64,000 bases of DNA. It comes from Martinezella rhizogenes. GTDB lineage: Bacteria > Pseudomonadota > Alphaproteobacteria > Rhizobiales > Rhizobiaceae. Shown here in pieces: positions 8,859 to 17,060 of the stretch. The translations under genes were made by a program, and so were the position numbers. The stretch covers positions 62,001-126,000 of the forward strand of contig NZ_JAPYZZ010000008.1 in NCBI RefSeq assembly GCF_027460065.1, in the 5' to 3' direction. Positions within the stretch are counted from its first letter, which is position 1. Each line of letters opens with the position of its first letter. The notes beneath the pieces are model-generated. The model saw only the letters and a list, made by a program, of their open reading frames with translations. It ran no database searches and was not told the origin of the DNA.

Positions 8859-11297
8859 ATGGAATGCAAGGGAATTAACGGCAGAACGGCTGGAACCGGG
8901 CTGGCGGGATGGGTAGCGCTGCTGCTCACAACTTCGGTTTCTGCTCTGGCCTTGCATGTGCCGGCCGCAGCCCAGACCACCAGTCAGGCCAGCACCGCGC
9001 CACGACAGATTTCGATCGCCGCCGGGCCACTGACCTCAGCGCTCAATCAGCTTGCCACGCAGACCGGCCTGCAGATTCTCTTTGACGGGTCCGTTGCCAA
9101 TGGCAAAACCTCTCGCGGTGCCAGCGGTAATCTCACACCCTCTCAGGCGCTCGCCGCAGTGCTTGCTGGGACGGGTGTGCAGTCGCGGTTTGCCGGCCAA
9201 AACCAGATCGCCCTCAGCCTTGCGGAGTCGCCTGCAAATGCCGCAGCCGTCGGTGCTGACGGTTCGACGCAACTGCAGGCCATCACGATTTACGGTTCGC
9301 GCAACGCCACGACGCTTGCCAGCACGTCCTCGAGCATCGGCATCGTCAACGCGGAACAGATCTCCGACGGCCAGATAAGGAGTTTCCGCGATAGCTTCCG
9401 CCGCATGGCGAACGTCATGGATGGCGACTGGGCCGATGCCGGTTTCATCATTCGCGGTGTCAGCTCCGAGGGTCTTGTTCCCGGTGGCGCGCCTCTTGCA
9501 ACACTCTACATCGACGGCGTTCAGCAGACGGTGCGTGGTGCGCGCCGCGGGGCACGTGGGCTGTTTGACGTCGAGCAGGTCGAAGTCTATCGCGGGCCGC
9601 AGTCCACCCTGTCCGGGCGCGCTGCAATGGCGGGTGCCATTTACATCAAGACCAAGGATCCCACATTCGAAAAAGAGGCGGAACTTTCGACCACGATCGC
9701 CACCGGCAATCTCTACGGCACCGGCTTCATGTTCAATACGCCGCTGGTAGACGATCAGATCGCCATTCGCATGTCTGGCGAAATTCAGCGCAGCAAGAAC
9801 GATATCAATTACCCGACCTTCGAGCGTTTTGAGAACTATAACGAGTTCACCCACGACTTTTATTACCAGGTCCGAGGCAAGGTGCTGTTTGAACCGGCGG
9901 AAATGCCGGAAACGCGCGCCCTTCTCAGCTACTCGTTTTCACATGACAACCCCGCCGTTCGCGATATCGGTGGCCCCAAAGGCTCCATCCCCTTCAGCTT
10001 CGATGAGAAACGCGGCGACTATCAGCTTCCGGTCTACATCGAATATCGCCCGACTGACGTCCATAACGTCGGACTGGAGGTAACGCATGACTTTTCAGAC
10101 GAGCTGAAGCTGACGTCACTTTCGGCCTTCAGCTATTCCGATGCCGATCGCCTTTCGGTCAATTACGGTACCCCAGGTGAAATCAACACCTATCACGGCT
10201 ACTACAAGGAATGGATAGGCTCCCAGGAAGTCCGCCTCAATTATGACGGCGACAAATGGGACTGGGTCGGCGGCGTCTATTTTTCTTATGAAGATGAGAA
10301 GAATTTCTACGATCGCACCATTCCGCTGACAGCCACCGTCAACCGCAACCAGGTCCAGCACAATACGCAGAAATCGTTCAATGCCGCCGTGTTCGGAGAG
10401 GCGACATACGAGTTCGTTCCGACATGGAAAATCACGCTCGGCGGCCGGCTGGACTACACGGATCAGGATATAACGCAACATCTGGTGCGGACCCAGCCTC
10501 TTGGCGGCGCGACGAGCGTTCTGACGGACTATGCTGCGTCCTTTAACGAGGTCAATTTCGTACCGAAAATCGGCCTTTCAAAAGAACTGACGGACACACA
10601 GACGGTCGGCATCACCTATTCCCAAGGTTTCCGGACAGGTGGCGCGAGCTACGATTCCTATCGTCGGACGGCCTATAGCTACGAACCGGAAACGGCATCG
10701 ACCTACGAGATTTTCTACAAAGGCTCGTTCATGGATGACCGGCTGACTGTAAATTCAAACGTGTTCCTCACCAAATATTCGGACCAGCAGGTTCTGATGC
10801 AGCTCGATCCCACGGATCTGCTGAGCCGGCGCATCATCAACGCCGCGTCGTCGGAAGCCTGGGGCTTCGAGTTCGAGCCGTCGTTCAAGGTCACTGACAA
10901 CCTCGAAACCTTCGCATCGCTCGGCTACGTTCATACCGAGTTCAAGAACTTCAACGATCTGACCTACGGTAATCTGTCCGGCCTGCCATTCCCGGAAGCG
11001 CCGGAGTGGTCGCTGGGTCTTGGCGCTCGCTACACCTTCGATAACGGCGTTTATGTCGGCGCGGACGCCAAATATACCTCGAGCTACCTGGCACGTCTTG
11101 GCAGCCTGCCGCACGATTATCTCGACAGCCGTTGGATCGTGAACCTGCAGGCGGGCTACAAGACAGAGCGGTGGGAAATCAACGCCTTCGCACAGAACCT
11201 GCTGGACGAGAAATATTTTGTCTACAACGACAATGATATTGCCGCCACGCTCGGCGAGCGCCGCAGCGTCGGTTTGAACATGAAGGTCAAATTCTGA
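8859..11297 (+). CDS. TonB-dependent siderophore receptor with N-terminal STN signalling domain
   Basis: 812 aa from ATG 8859. This start is chosen because it opens directly into a signal peptide (hydrophobic core LAGWVALLLTTSVSALAL, cleavage after about AAA at residue 38); a longer GTG frame from 8796 adds 21 residues without a signal. Mature residues about 50-120 match the secretin/TonB short N-terminal (STN) domain (ISIAAGPLTSALNQLATQTG). A plug follows (QLQAITIYG as a probable TonB box, VEVYRGPQSTLSGRAAMAG), then a 22-strand-type barrel ending in phenylalanine. The STN domain marks a transducing receptor that contacts a FecR-type protein when loaded, and that protein and its sigma factor are encoded at 15435-16996. 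Ligand: probably the ferric product of the upstream NRPS. Confidence 0.94.
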   Translation: MECKGINGRTAGTGLAGWVALLLTTSVSALALHVPAAAQTTSQASTAPRQISIAAGPLTSALNQLATQTGLQILFDGSVANGKTSRGASGNLTPSQALAAVLAGTGVQSRFAGQNQIALSLAESPANAAAVGADGSTQLQAITIYGSRNATTLASTSSSIGIVNAEQISDGQIRSFRDSFRRMANVMDGDWADAGFIIRGVSSEGLVPGGAPLATLYIDGVQQTVRGARRGARGLFDVEQVEVYRGPQSTLSGRAAMAGAIYIKTKDPTFEKEAELSTTIATGNLYGTGFMFNTPLVDDQIAIRMSGEIQRSKNDINYPTFERFENYNEFTHDFYYQVRGKVLFEPAEMPETRALLSYSFSHDNPAVRDIGGPKGSIPFSFDEKRGDYQLPVYIEYRPTDVHNVGLEVTHDFSDELKLTSLSAFSYSDADRLSVNYGTPGEINTYHGYYKEWIGSQEVRLNYDGDKWDWVGGVYFSYEDEKNFYDRTIPLTATVNRNQVQHNTQKSFNAAVFGEATYEFVPTWKITLGGRLDYTDQDITQHLVRTQPLGGATSVLTDYAASFNEVNFVPKIGLSKELTDTQTVGITYSQGFRTGGASYDSYRRTAYSYEPETASTYEIFYKGSFMDDRLTVNSNVFLTKYSDQQVLMQLDPTDLLSRRIINAASSEAWGFEFEPSFKVTDNLETFASLGYVHTEFKNFNDLTYGNLSGLPFPEAPEWSLGLGARYTFDNGVYVGADAKYTSSYLARLGSLPHDYLDSRWIVNLQAGYKTERWEINAFAQNLLDEKYFVYNDNDIAATLGERRSVGLNMKVKF

Positions 11298-11350
11298 TCC
11301 ATTTCCTGCGCGGCTCCACGCCGCGCAGGCTTCCACTTCTGGAGTAATGA

Positions 11351-12271
11351 ATGATCCTGCGGTCGTTTCTCATCTTGCTGATGGGACTTTTTGCCTCCGG
11401 CGCCTCGGCGCAATGTTCGGGCCGTTCCCTCACGACAGGGGTTTATGGCGCACCGATCTGCGTACCGGACACGCCTCGCAGGATCGTTGTGCTCGATCCT
11501 TTCTACGATCTGGGAATGGCGCTTGAACTCGGCCTGCCTTTGGTCGGCGCGCCGCTTATGTCGGTTCAGGACCACGAACTGAAGGAAAAAGCCGACAAGG
11601 CGACGGTTTCCGATATTGGCGAGGCCCGGCAGCCCAGTCTCGAGCGTATCGTGGCCCTAAAGCCGGACCTGATCGTCGGGGACGCAGCCCTGCACGGCCA
11701 ATCCTACCAGAGCTTCGCCAAGATTGCGCCGACCGCGCTCATCGACGCAAAGAACTGGAAAGACCATTTCCGCACATTGGCGCTCCTTTCGGGAAAAAGT
11801 GATGAGGCGGCAGGGATGCTGGCCGCTTACGAAAAACGTGTTGCCGCCATCAGGGATAAAACTGCTTCCCATAAGGTATCGGTATTGCGGGTGACACCAA
11901 GCGGTTTTCATGTCTATCTCGACGGTCCGGCCGCCTATGCGCCCTATGAGGTTCTTCGTGATGCCGGCGTAAAACGCAGCGCTTACGAAACGACTGAGGA
12001 CAACACGGTCTTCAAACGGCCCGAATGGGAGGACCTCGCGCTCCTCGACGGAGACATCCTGCTTTACGTCGTTGCCGGCAGATACGATACGACCATGGAC
12101 GACGCGCTCGCCGACCGCACGACCAGCAACCCCTTCTGGCAAATGTTGCCGGCAGTCGCATCCGGAAACGCCCACCGGGTTAAGCGTGAAACATGGATGA
12201 GCTTCAACGGCATCGGCTCCGCCAACAAAGTTCTCGATGACATCGAGCAATATCTGCTGGACAAGCCGTGA
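11351..12271 (+). CDS. Periplasmic iron-siderophore binding protein (FecB/FhuD-like)
   Basis: 306 aa with a signal peptide (MILRSFLILLMGLFASGASA). The residue before the first cysteine is glutamine, so this is not a convincing lipobox and the protein is probably soluble. The body has the helical-backbone metal-binding protein pattern: RIVVLDPFYDLGMALELG, then a SLERIVALKPDLIVGD segment. ATG 11351 has GGAG six bases upstream. It is the first gene of the importer unit, 53 nt after the receptor, and its stop overlaps the permease start. It captures the ferric siderophore released by the receptor and hands it to the inner-membrane transporter. Confidence 0.92.
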   Translation: MILRSFLILLMGLFASGASAQCSGRSLTTGVYGAPICVPDTPRRIVVLDPFYDLGMALELGLPLVGAPLMSVQDHELKEKADKATVSDIGEARQPSLERIVALKPDLIVGDAALHGQSYQSFAKIAPTALIDAKNWKDHFRTLALLSGKSDEAAGMLAAYEKRVAAIRDKTASHKVSVLRVTPSGFHVYLDGPAAYAPYEVLRDAGVKRSAYETTEDNTVFKRPEWEDLALLDGDILLYVVAGRYDTTMDDALADRTTSNPFWQMLPAVASGNAHRVKRETWMSFNGIGSANKVLDDIEQYLLDKP

Positions 12272-13317
12272 CATCGTTTCGCGGATTATCGAAAGCGGAA
12301 AGACCGACACATCCTCGCAGGGCAGAATTTTTCTGCTCGGTCCTGCTTCTGCTCGCCATTGCTGGCCTGCTGGTTTCCGCCATGCTGGCAATAATGGCCG
12401 GCTCAGCGCCGCTTTCACCGTCGACGGTGTTCTCTGCAATCTTCCACTTTGACGGCTCGCGTGATCATCTCGTCGTGACGTTGCTACGCTTGCCACGCGT
12501 CGCGGCGGCCATGATCGCAGGAGCGGGTCTTGCCGTTTCAGGCGCAATCATGCAGGCGGTGACAAAAAACCCTCTGGCTTCGCCGGGTCTGCTCGGCATC
12601 AACGCCGGTGCGGCTTTTGCAGTCGTCGCCGGCCTGTCGATCATGGGCGTTTCGGGCGACGCGCTGGTCTGGTTTGCCTTCGGCGGCGCGGCATTTGCCG
12701 CGCTCTTCGTTTTCTTCATCGGTTCTATCGGCCGTGTTGGCGCGACACCGCTGATCATGGTGCTGGCGGGAGCGGTGGTCGCGACATTCCTCACCTCACT
12801 GACCACGGCAATTCTGATCTTCGACCAGACGACGCTCGATGCCGTGCGCTTATGGACCGTCGGTTCCTTAAGCGGCCGGACGATGGAGCACGTCTTCACT
12901 GTGGTGCCATATTGGCTTGCGGGACTGCTCGGCTCACTGCTGCTCGCCCGTCATCTAACGACACTCAGCCTTGGCACAGATGTCGCCACGGCGCTTGGTC
13001 AGAACCTCGCCCTTTGGCGCGGCCTGTCGGTCGTGATCGTCATTCTCCTCTCCGGCAGCGCCGTCGCACTGGTCGGCCCTGTCGGCTTCGTTGGCCTCGT
13101 CGTGCCGCACATCGTTCGCCTCGCCGTCAGCGTGGATTACCGGTGGGTCATTCCCTTCAGCGCCGTCATCGGTGCGATCATGGTTGTTATCGCCGATCTC
13201 GCCGGACGGATCATCCTCGCCAACCAGAGTTTTCCTGTCGGCGTCACGATGGCCCTGATCGGAGCGCCATTTTTCCTCTGGCTGGCGCGTTATCGCGCGG
13301 GGGCAGGCAGGCCGTGA
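12268..13317 (+). CDS. FecCD-family ABC permease, first subunit
   Basis: 349 aa, GTG start overlapping the previous stop by 4 nt. It has about nine to ten hydrophobic helices and the FecCD signature segments RLPRVAAAMIAGAGLAVSGA (contact with the ATPase and family hallmark), NPLASPGLLGINAGA, and VGPVGFVGLVVPHIVRL near residue 270. Together with the second permease it forms the inner-membrane channel for the ferric siderophore. The two permeases are related but clearly different, as in fecC/fecD, so the channel is a heterodimer. Confidence 0.94.
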   Translation: MTSFRGLSKAERPTHPRRAEFFCSVLLLLAIAGLLVSAMLAIMAGSAPLSPSTVFSAIFHFDGSRDHLVVTLLRLPRVAAAMIAGAGLAVSGAIMQAVTKNPLASPGLLGINAGAAFAVVAGLSIMGVSGDALVWFAFGGAAFAALFVFFIGSIGRVGATPLIMVLAGAVVATFLTSLTTAILIFDQTTLDAVRLWTVGSLSGRTMEHVFTVVPYWLAGLLGSLLLARHLTTLSLGTDVATALGQNLALWRGLSVVIVILLSGSAVALVGPVGFVGLVVPHIVRLAVSVDYRWVIPFSAVIGAIMVVIADLAGRIILANQSFPVGVTMALIGAPFFLWLARYRAGAGRP

Positions 13318-14288
13318 CACGCGCAATAACTGTTCTGATCATTCTCAACCTTCTGGCCGTCATTGCTGCCATGATCTGGGGAGACCAGTCGATTGCCTGG
13401 CGTGATGTCGCCAATGCCCTCATTGGCAATGCGCCGGCCGATCTGCACATGATCGTCATCGAATTCCGGCTTTCAAGAGCAATCCTCGCTCTGCTTGCCG
13501 GCACAGGCCTTGCCGTTGCGGGCACAATCTCGCAGACCGTCATGCGCAATCCCCTGGCAGAGCCCGGCGTTCTGGGGATCAATGCGGGGGCAGCGCTCGT
13601 CGCAAGCGTGGTTATCATCCTTTTTGCGAATGTTTCGCCAGCCGTTCTGCCCTGGGCGGGCTTTGCGGGAGCCGTCACAATGGCGGCGGCCGTCTACGCG
13701 CTTGCCTGGAAACGTGGTACGTCCTCTCTCCGGATCATCCTCGTCGGCATAGGCCTCAGCGCCATGGCCGGCGCGGGCACCAGCTTTCTGACCGCATTCG
13801 GCAATGTCATGGACGTGCAGCGGGCAATGATCTGGCTTTCGGGCAGCGTCTACGGCGCTGACTGGACCAAGGTCAAAAGCCTTCTGCTCTGGCTCTCAGT
13901 TCCGCTGGCCCTGACGTGGTTCTCCTGCCGGCAGCTGGACCTCATCCGTTTCGGCGACGATGTGGCGACCGGACTTGGACAGAAGGTCAACCTCGTGCGT
14001 GCATTCCTGATATTGCTCTGCACGCTGATATCGGGCGCCACCGTCGCGATGGTGGGGTTGGTGGGGTTTGTCGGCCTTATCGCCCCGCATGTTGCGAGGC
14101 GGATCGTTGGCCCGGCTCACCGGACCCTCATTCCGGTTGCGGCTCTGACGGGCAGTCTTTTGCTGTTGGTCGCCGATATTATCGGTCGCACGGTCATCGC
14201 ACCGGCGCAGTTGCCGGCCGGTATCGTCACAGCCCTGCTGGGGGCTCCATTTTTTGCCTATCTTCTGAAGGGCCGCCGGCATGCATGA
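13314..14288 (+). CDS. FecCD-family ABC permease, second subunit
   Basis: 324 aa from GTG 13314, which overlaps the first permease stop by 4 nt. The frame is open back to 12852, but that extension lies inside the first permease gene in another frame and gives arginine/proline-rich nonsense, so it is rejected. Hallmarks: RLSRAILALLAGTGLAVAG, NPLAEPGVLGINAGA and VGLVGFVGLIAPHVARRIVG. Multiple hydrophobic helices fit an inner-membrane permease. Its last 8 nt overlap the ATPase gene. Confidence 0.94.
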   Translation: MTRAITVLIILNLLAVIAAMIWGDQSIAWRDVANALIGNAPADLHMIVIEFRLSRAILALLAGTGLAVAGTISQTVMRNPLAEPGVLGINAGAALVASVVIILFANVSPAVLPWAGFAGAVTMAAAVYALAWKRGTSSLRIILVGIGLSAMAGAGTSFLTAFGNVMDVQRAMIWLSGSVYGADWTKVKSLLLWLSVPLALTWFSCRQLDLIRFGDDVATGLGQKVNLVRAFLILLCTLISGATVAMVGLVGFVGLIAPHVARRIVGPAHRTLIPVAALTGSLLLLVADIIGRTVIAPAQLPAGIVTALLGAPFFAYLLKGRRHA

Positions 14289-15084
14289 AGATCATCGCCT
14301 TGCGACACGCAATCTGTCCCTTGGATATAATGGCGCCGTCATTGTCGAAGACTTGAACCTGAAAATTCCGTCCGGGCATTTCACCGTTCTCGTCGGGAAA
14401 AACGGATGCGGCAAATCCACGATATTGCGTGCCCTCGCCGGACTTCTCAGCCCCATGAAAGGCGAGATATTTCTGGACGGTACATCGACGCGGAAAATTC
14501 CATCACGGGAACGCGCAAAACACATCGGCGTCCTCACGCAGGGGCCGCAGGCTCCGGAGGGATTGTCGGTCGCCGAACTGGTCCGGCAAGGACGTTATCC
14601 CCATCGCAGGCTTTTCGAGCGCTGGTCCAGCCGTGACGAGGACGCGTGTAGCCGTGCTCTCGACCTGACCGACATGACAGCGCTTTCCGGCCGTCCGGTA
14701 GAGGCTCTCTCCGGCGGCCAGCGGCAGCGCGCCTGGATCGCGATGACGCTCGCCCAGGAAACGGACATTCTTCTTCTGGATGAACCAACGACTTTCCTCG
14801 ATCTCGCCCACCAGATCGAGATACTGGATCTCATCAGACAGCTTGTTCATGATCAGGGCCGCACCATCGTCGCGGTCCTCCATGATCTCAATCAGGCTGC
14901 CCGTTACGCCGACGAAATCGTTCTTGTCAGGGATGGCAGGGTATTCGACGCGGGCGCCCCAAGCGCCGTCATCACGGCGAGAAATGTCCTTGATGTCTTT
15001 GGCGTCAATGCCGTCATCATGCCGGATCCGATTTCGGGAACACCAATGTGCGTGCCCGTTCCATCACAGGCTGGAAGCCCGTGA
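14281..15084 (+). CDS. ABC transporter ATPase for ferric-siderophore import (FecE/FhuC-like)
   Basis: 267 aa. Walker A GKNGCGKST (about residue 39), Q-loop in GVLTQGPQAP, signature LSGGQRQR, Walker B ILLLDEPTTFLD, and H-loop VLHDLNQAARYADE. This is the arrangement of iron-chelate importer ATPases. It starts 8 nt inside the upstream permease gene, so the three transporter genes are translationally linked. It is the last gene before a terminator, so the sigma/anti-sigma pair is probably transcribed separately. Confidence 0.95.
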   Translation: MHEDHRLATRNLSLGYNGAVIVEDLNLKIPSGHFTVLVGKNGCGKSTILRALAGLLSPMKGEIFLDGTSTRKIPSRERAKHIGVLTQGPQAPEGLSVAELVRQGRYPHRRLFERWSSRDEDACSRALDLTDMTALSGRPVEALSGGQRQRAWIAMTLAQETDILLLDEPTTFLDLAHQIEILDLIRQLVHDQGRTIVAVLHDLNQAARYADEIVLVRDGRVFDAGAPSAVITARNVLDVFGVNAVIMPDPISGTPMCVPVPSQAGSP

Positions 15085-15434
15085 CCTGTGGCTGCCACGC
15101 AACATTCTCTGGGTTTTTCGTAAAAGACACTTCTGTCTCCCGCCTTGGTGCGCATTCGCCCGTAGGCCAAAAGATGTAATGAATCCAGACATAAACATGA
15201 TAAAAATTGTCCTCTTTTAAGCGTCAAGAGGATTTTTTACGGATCCAACCTTAAATCATTGCACTTGCATCGCTTTTTACCCGTGACTAGAAATTCCTCA
15301 GCGGCAATGAAGGCCAAAACCTCGATGCCGGATGACGATCTGGTTCGGACAAACCCTACGGAGAGCACCCGGTTTACGCTCTGTGTCCGCCTTCAGTTGT
15401 CACACCTTGCAGATTGCGGAGGTTCAGGAAAGCA
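15085..15434 (+). other. 350-nt gap between the importer and sigma factor genes
   Basis: It contains the terminator at 15210-15238 and presumably the promoter of the sigma gene. One weak sigma-70-like match is TTGCAT (15265) and TAGAAA (15288) with 17 nt between. No ORF with a credible protein was found. AT content is higher around 15180-15300 than in the neighbouring genes. Confidence 0.6.
15210..15238 (+). terminator. Rho-independent terminator after the siderophore importer operon
   Basis: Stem TCCTCTT / AAGAGGA with a 9-nt loop, followed directly by six T. It lies 125 nt after the ATPase stop and separates the importer genes from the sigma factor gene. Confidence 0.75.
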
Positions 15435-15977
15435 ATGCGGACGTCGACGGCCAGCCTCAGTGAAAATGACGGAACCGACCTGTTGAACAGGGCGATCGTC
15501 GAGCATTACGGCGACATCATCAAGGCCGTGGGGGGACGCAACCGCTCAGACGGGGCCGCGCGGGAAATCGTGCACGATCTCTACGTCAAACTCGCCTTGC
15601 AGCCCGATGCGCTCTCCGGCAAACGATCCATAAAGGCGTTCCTGTGCCGCGCCGCTTCCAATATGCGGATCGACCGGATCAGGCGCGAGCAGTTCGAATC
15701 CAGGCTTTTTTCCGGTTCGGATGAAGATGCCAGGGCGGTGTTCGCGGCAGATAACGCGCCCGATCAGAGGTTGGCTGTCGAGGCGCGGCTGACGGTGCTG
15801 AAACAGGCCATCGCCGACCTTCCCGAAAAACGGCGCACGGCCTTCGTCCTGCACAGGCTGCATCATCTCTCGCCGGACCAGATCGCCTCAAAGCTCAAAA
15901 TTTCACGCAATATGGTCGACCGGCACCTCCGGCGTGCGCTCAGCCATTGCCTCGACCGGCTTTTTGAAATGGAGTAG
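15435..15977 (+). CDS. FecI-like ECF sigma factor
   Basis: 180 aa from ATG 15435, which has AGGAAAG five bases upstream; a TTG at 15414 in the same frame is less likely. Region 2 is about residues 10-85 (VEHYGDIIKAVGG, AREIVHDLYVKLA, FLCRAASNMRIDRIRRE). Region 4 is the C-terminal third (LPEKRRTAFVLHRLHHLS, helix-turn-helix DQIASKLKISRNMVDRHLRRAL). It is short and has no extra domain, as in the FecI group. It should direct RNA polymerase to the receptor and/or synthesis genes when the receptor senses its siderophore. Its partner is the FecR-like gene 59 nt downstream. Confidence 0.92.
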   Translation: MRTSTASLSENDGTDLLNRAIVEHYGDIIKAVGGRNRSDGAAREIVHDLYVKLALQPDALSGKRSIKAFLCRAASNMRIDRIRREQFESRLFSGSDEDARAVFAADNAPDQRLAVEARLTVLKQAIADLPEKRRTAFVLHRLHHLSPDQIASKLKISRNMVDRHLRRALSHCLDRLFEME

Positions 15978-16036
15978 ACATCCCAATCAACACAGCTCAT
16001 TCGTCTACACATGGAAGAGCATAATTGGAGCGTTCC

Positions 16037-16996
16037 GTGCAACGTAGACGTCTGACGCGTGATCAGCGCAAACGAAACAGAGAAGCAGCCGACTGGGTGT
16101 TTCGCAACCGCGATCCGGACCAGCACGAAACCGAAGTGGCGGAATTTCGTCGCTGGATGGAGATGGATCCGGAAAACTGTCGGGCCTACACGGCGGCGAA
16201 GCGCATTCTCGGCGAAGCGAGAACGGCGATACGCTCTGACGCCGGGCTGCGTGAAGCGCCGGCCGCATCCTCATCGCGCACCCGCAACACGATCATCTCC
16301 TCGGTCGTCGCGATCATCGCGGCCGGAACATTGTTCGTTGCTCTGGATGGCCCCATGCGTCTGAGTGCCGATATCATGTCTGGCGCCGATGAGATGCCTG
16401 AAGTGACACTGGAAGATGGTTCCCGGGTACAATTAAACGCGTCGTCTGCAATCGCGCTCGATTTCACCAGCGAACGACGGACAGTCCGGCTCCTGCGAGG
16501 ACAGGCCTTTTTTCAGGTCAGCCCGGACGCGAAGCGACCTTTCTCCGTCAGCACCGACGATACGCTGGTCACGGCTCTCGGCACGGCTTTCGATGTTCGC
16601 CAAAGCGCCACGGACACCCGCATTGCCGTTACGGAACATTCTGTGCGCGTCGATTTCAAGGAGCAGGGAAGTGTTCCGGTGAAAGTCGGAGAAGGCGAAG
16701 AAGTGCTTCACTTGAACGAGACAGGCAAAAGCACAATCCGGAAAACGGATGTCAGTACGGCGCTTGCCTGGCGCCGGGGCCAGCTCACCGTGGACAATGT
16801 GCCCCTCTCCTATGTGGTCGAGGAAATACAACGGCATTTTCATGGGCGCATTGTCATAGGAAACGAAGCGACGGCACGGCGTGTCGTCAGCGGCACGCTC
16901 TTCGTAACCGATACGGAGGCCGCACTGAACTTCCTACGCACCGCGCTCAACATCCAGACATATAAGGTTGGCCCCATCATCATTGTAACCTCCTGA
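16037..16996 (+). CDS. FecR-like membrane regulator of the ECF sigma factor
   Basis: 319 aa from GTG 16037, favoured because TTGGAG lies a few bases upstream; TTG 16025 would add four residues. The N-terminal cytoplasmic part (about 15-60) has the DUF4880-type pattern (AADWVFRNRDPDQHETEVAEF, FRRWMEMDPENCRAY). A single hydrophobic helix follows (IISSVVAIIAAGTLFVAL, about 95), then the periplasmic FecR domain (VTLEDGSRVQLNASSAI, VRLLRGQAFFQV, VTALGTAFDV) and a C-terminal STN-like piece (VVSGTLFVTDTEAALNFL) expected to meet the receptor STN domain. It holds or activates the sigma factor depending on the receptor signal. This is the last gene of the iron island before convergent pbpC. Confidence 0.92.
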   Translation: MQRRRLTRDQRKRNREAADWVFRNRDPDQHETEVAEFRRWMEMDPENCRAYTAAKRILGEARTAIRSDAGLREAPAASSSRTRNTIISSVVAIIAAGTLFVALDGPMRLSADIMSGADEMPEVTLEDGSRVQLNASSAIALDFTSERRTVRLLRGQAFFQVSPDAKRPFSVSTDDTLVTALGTAFDVRQSATDTRIAVTEHSVRVDFKEQGSVPVKVGEGEEVLHLNETGKSTIRKTDVSTALAWRRGQLTVDNVPLSYVVEEIQRHFHGRIVIGNEATARRVVSGTLFVTDTEAALNFLRTALNIQTYKVGPIIIVTS

Positions 16997-17060
16997 TCCC
17001 GGCAGGCTGTCTTCGCCGCTTGGACGGGGGAAGCACGATTTAACGGTCCAACGAATGAAA

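Noticed and set aside
12852..13313. 154-codon N-terminal extension of the second permease
   Set aside because: It overlaps the first permease in another frame and is Arg/Pro-rich; GTG 13314 gives a normal FecCD length and a 4-nt overlap.
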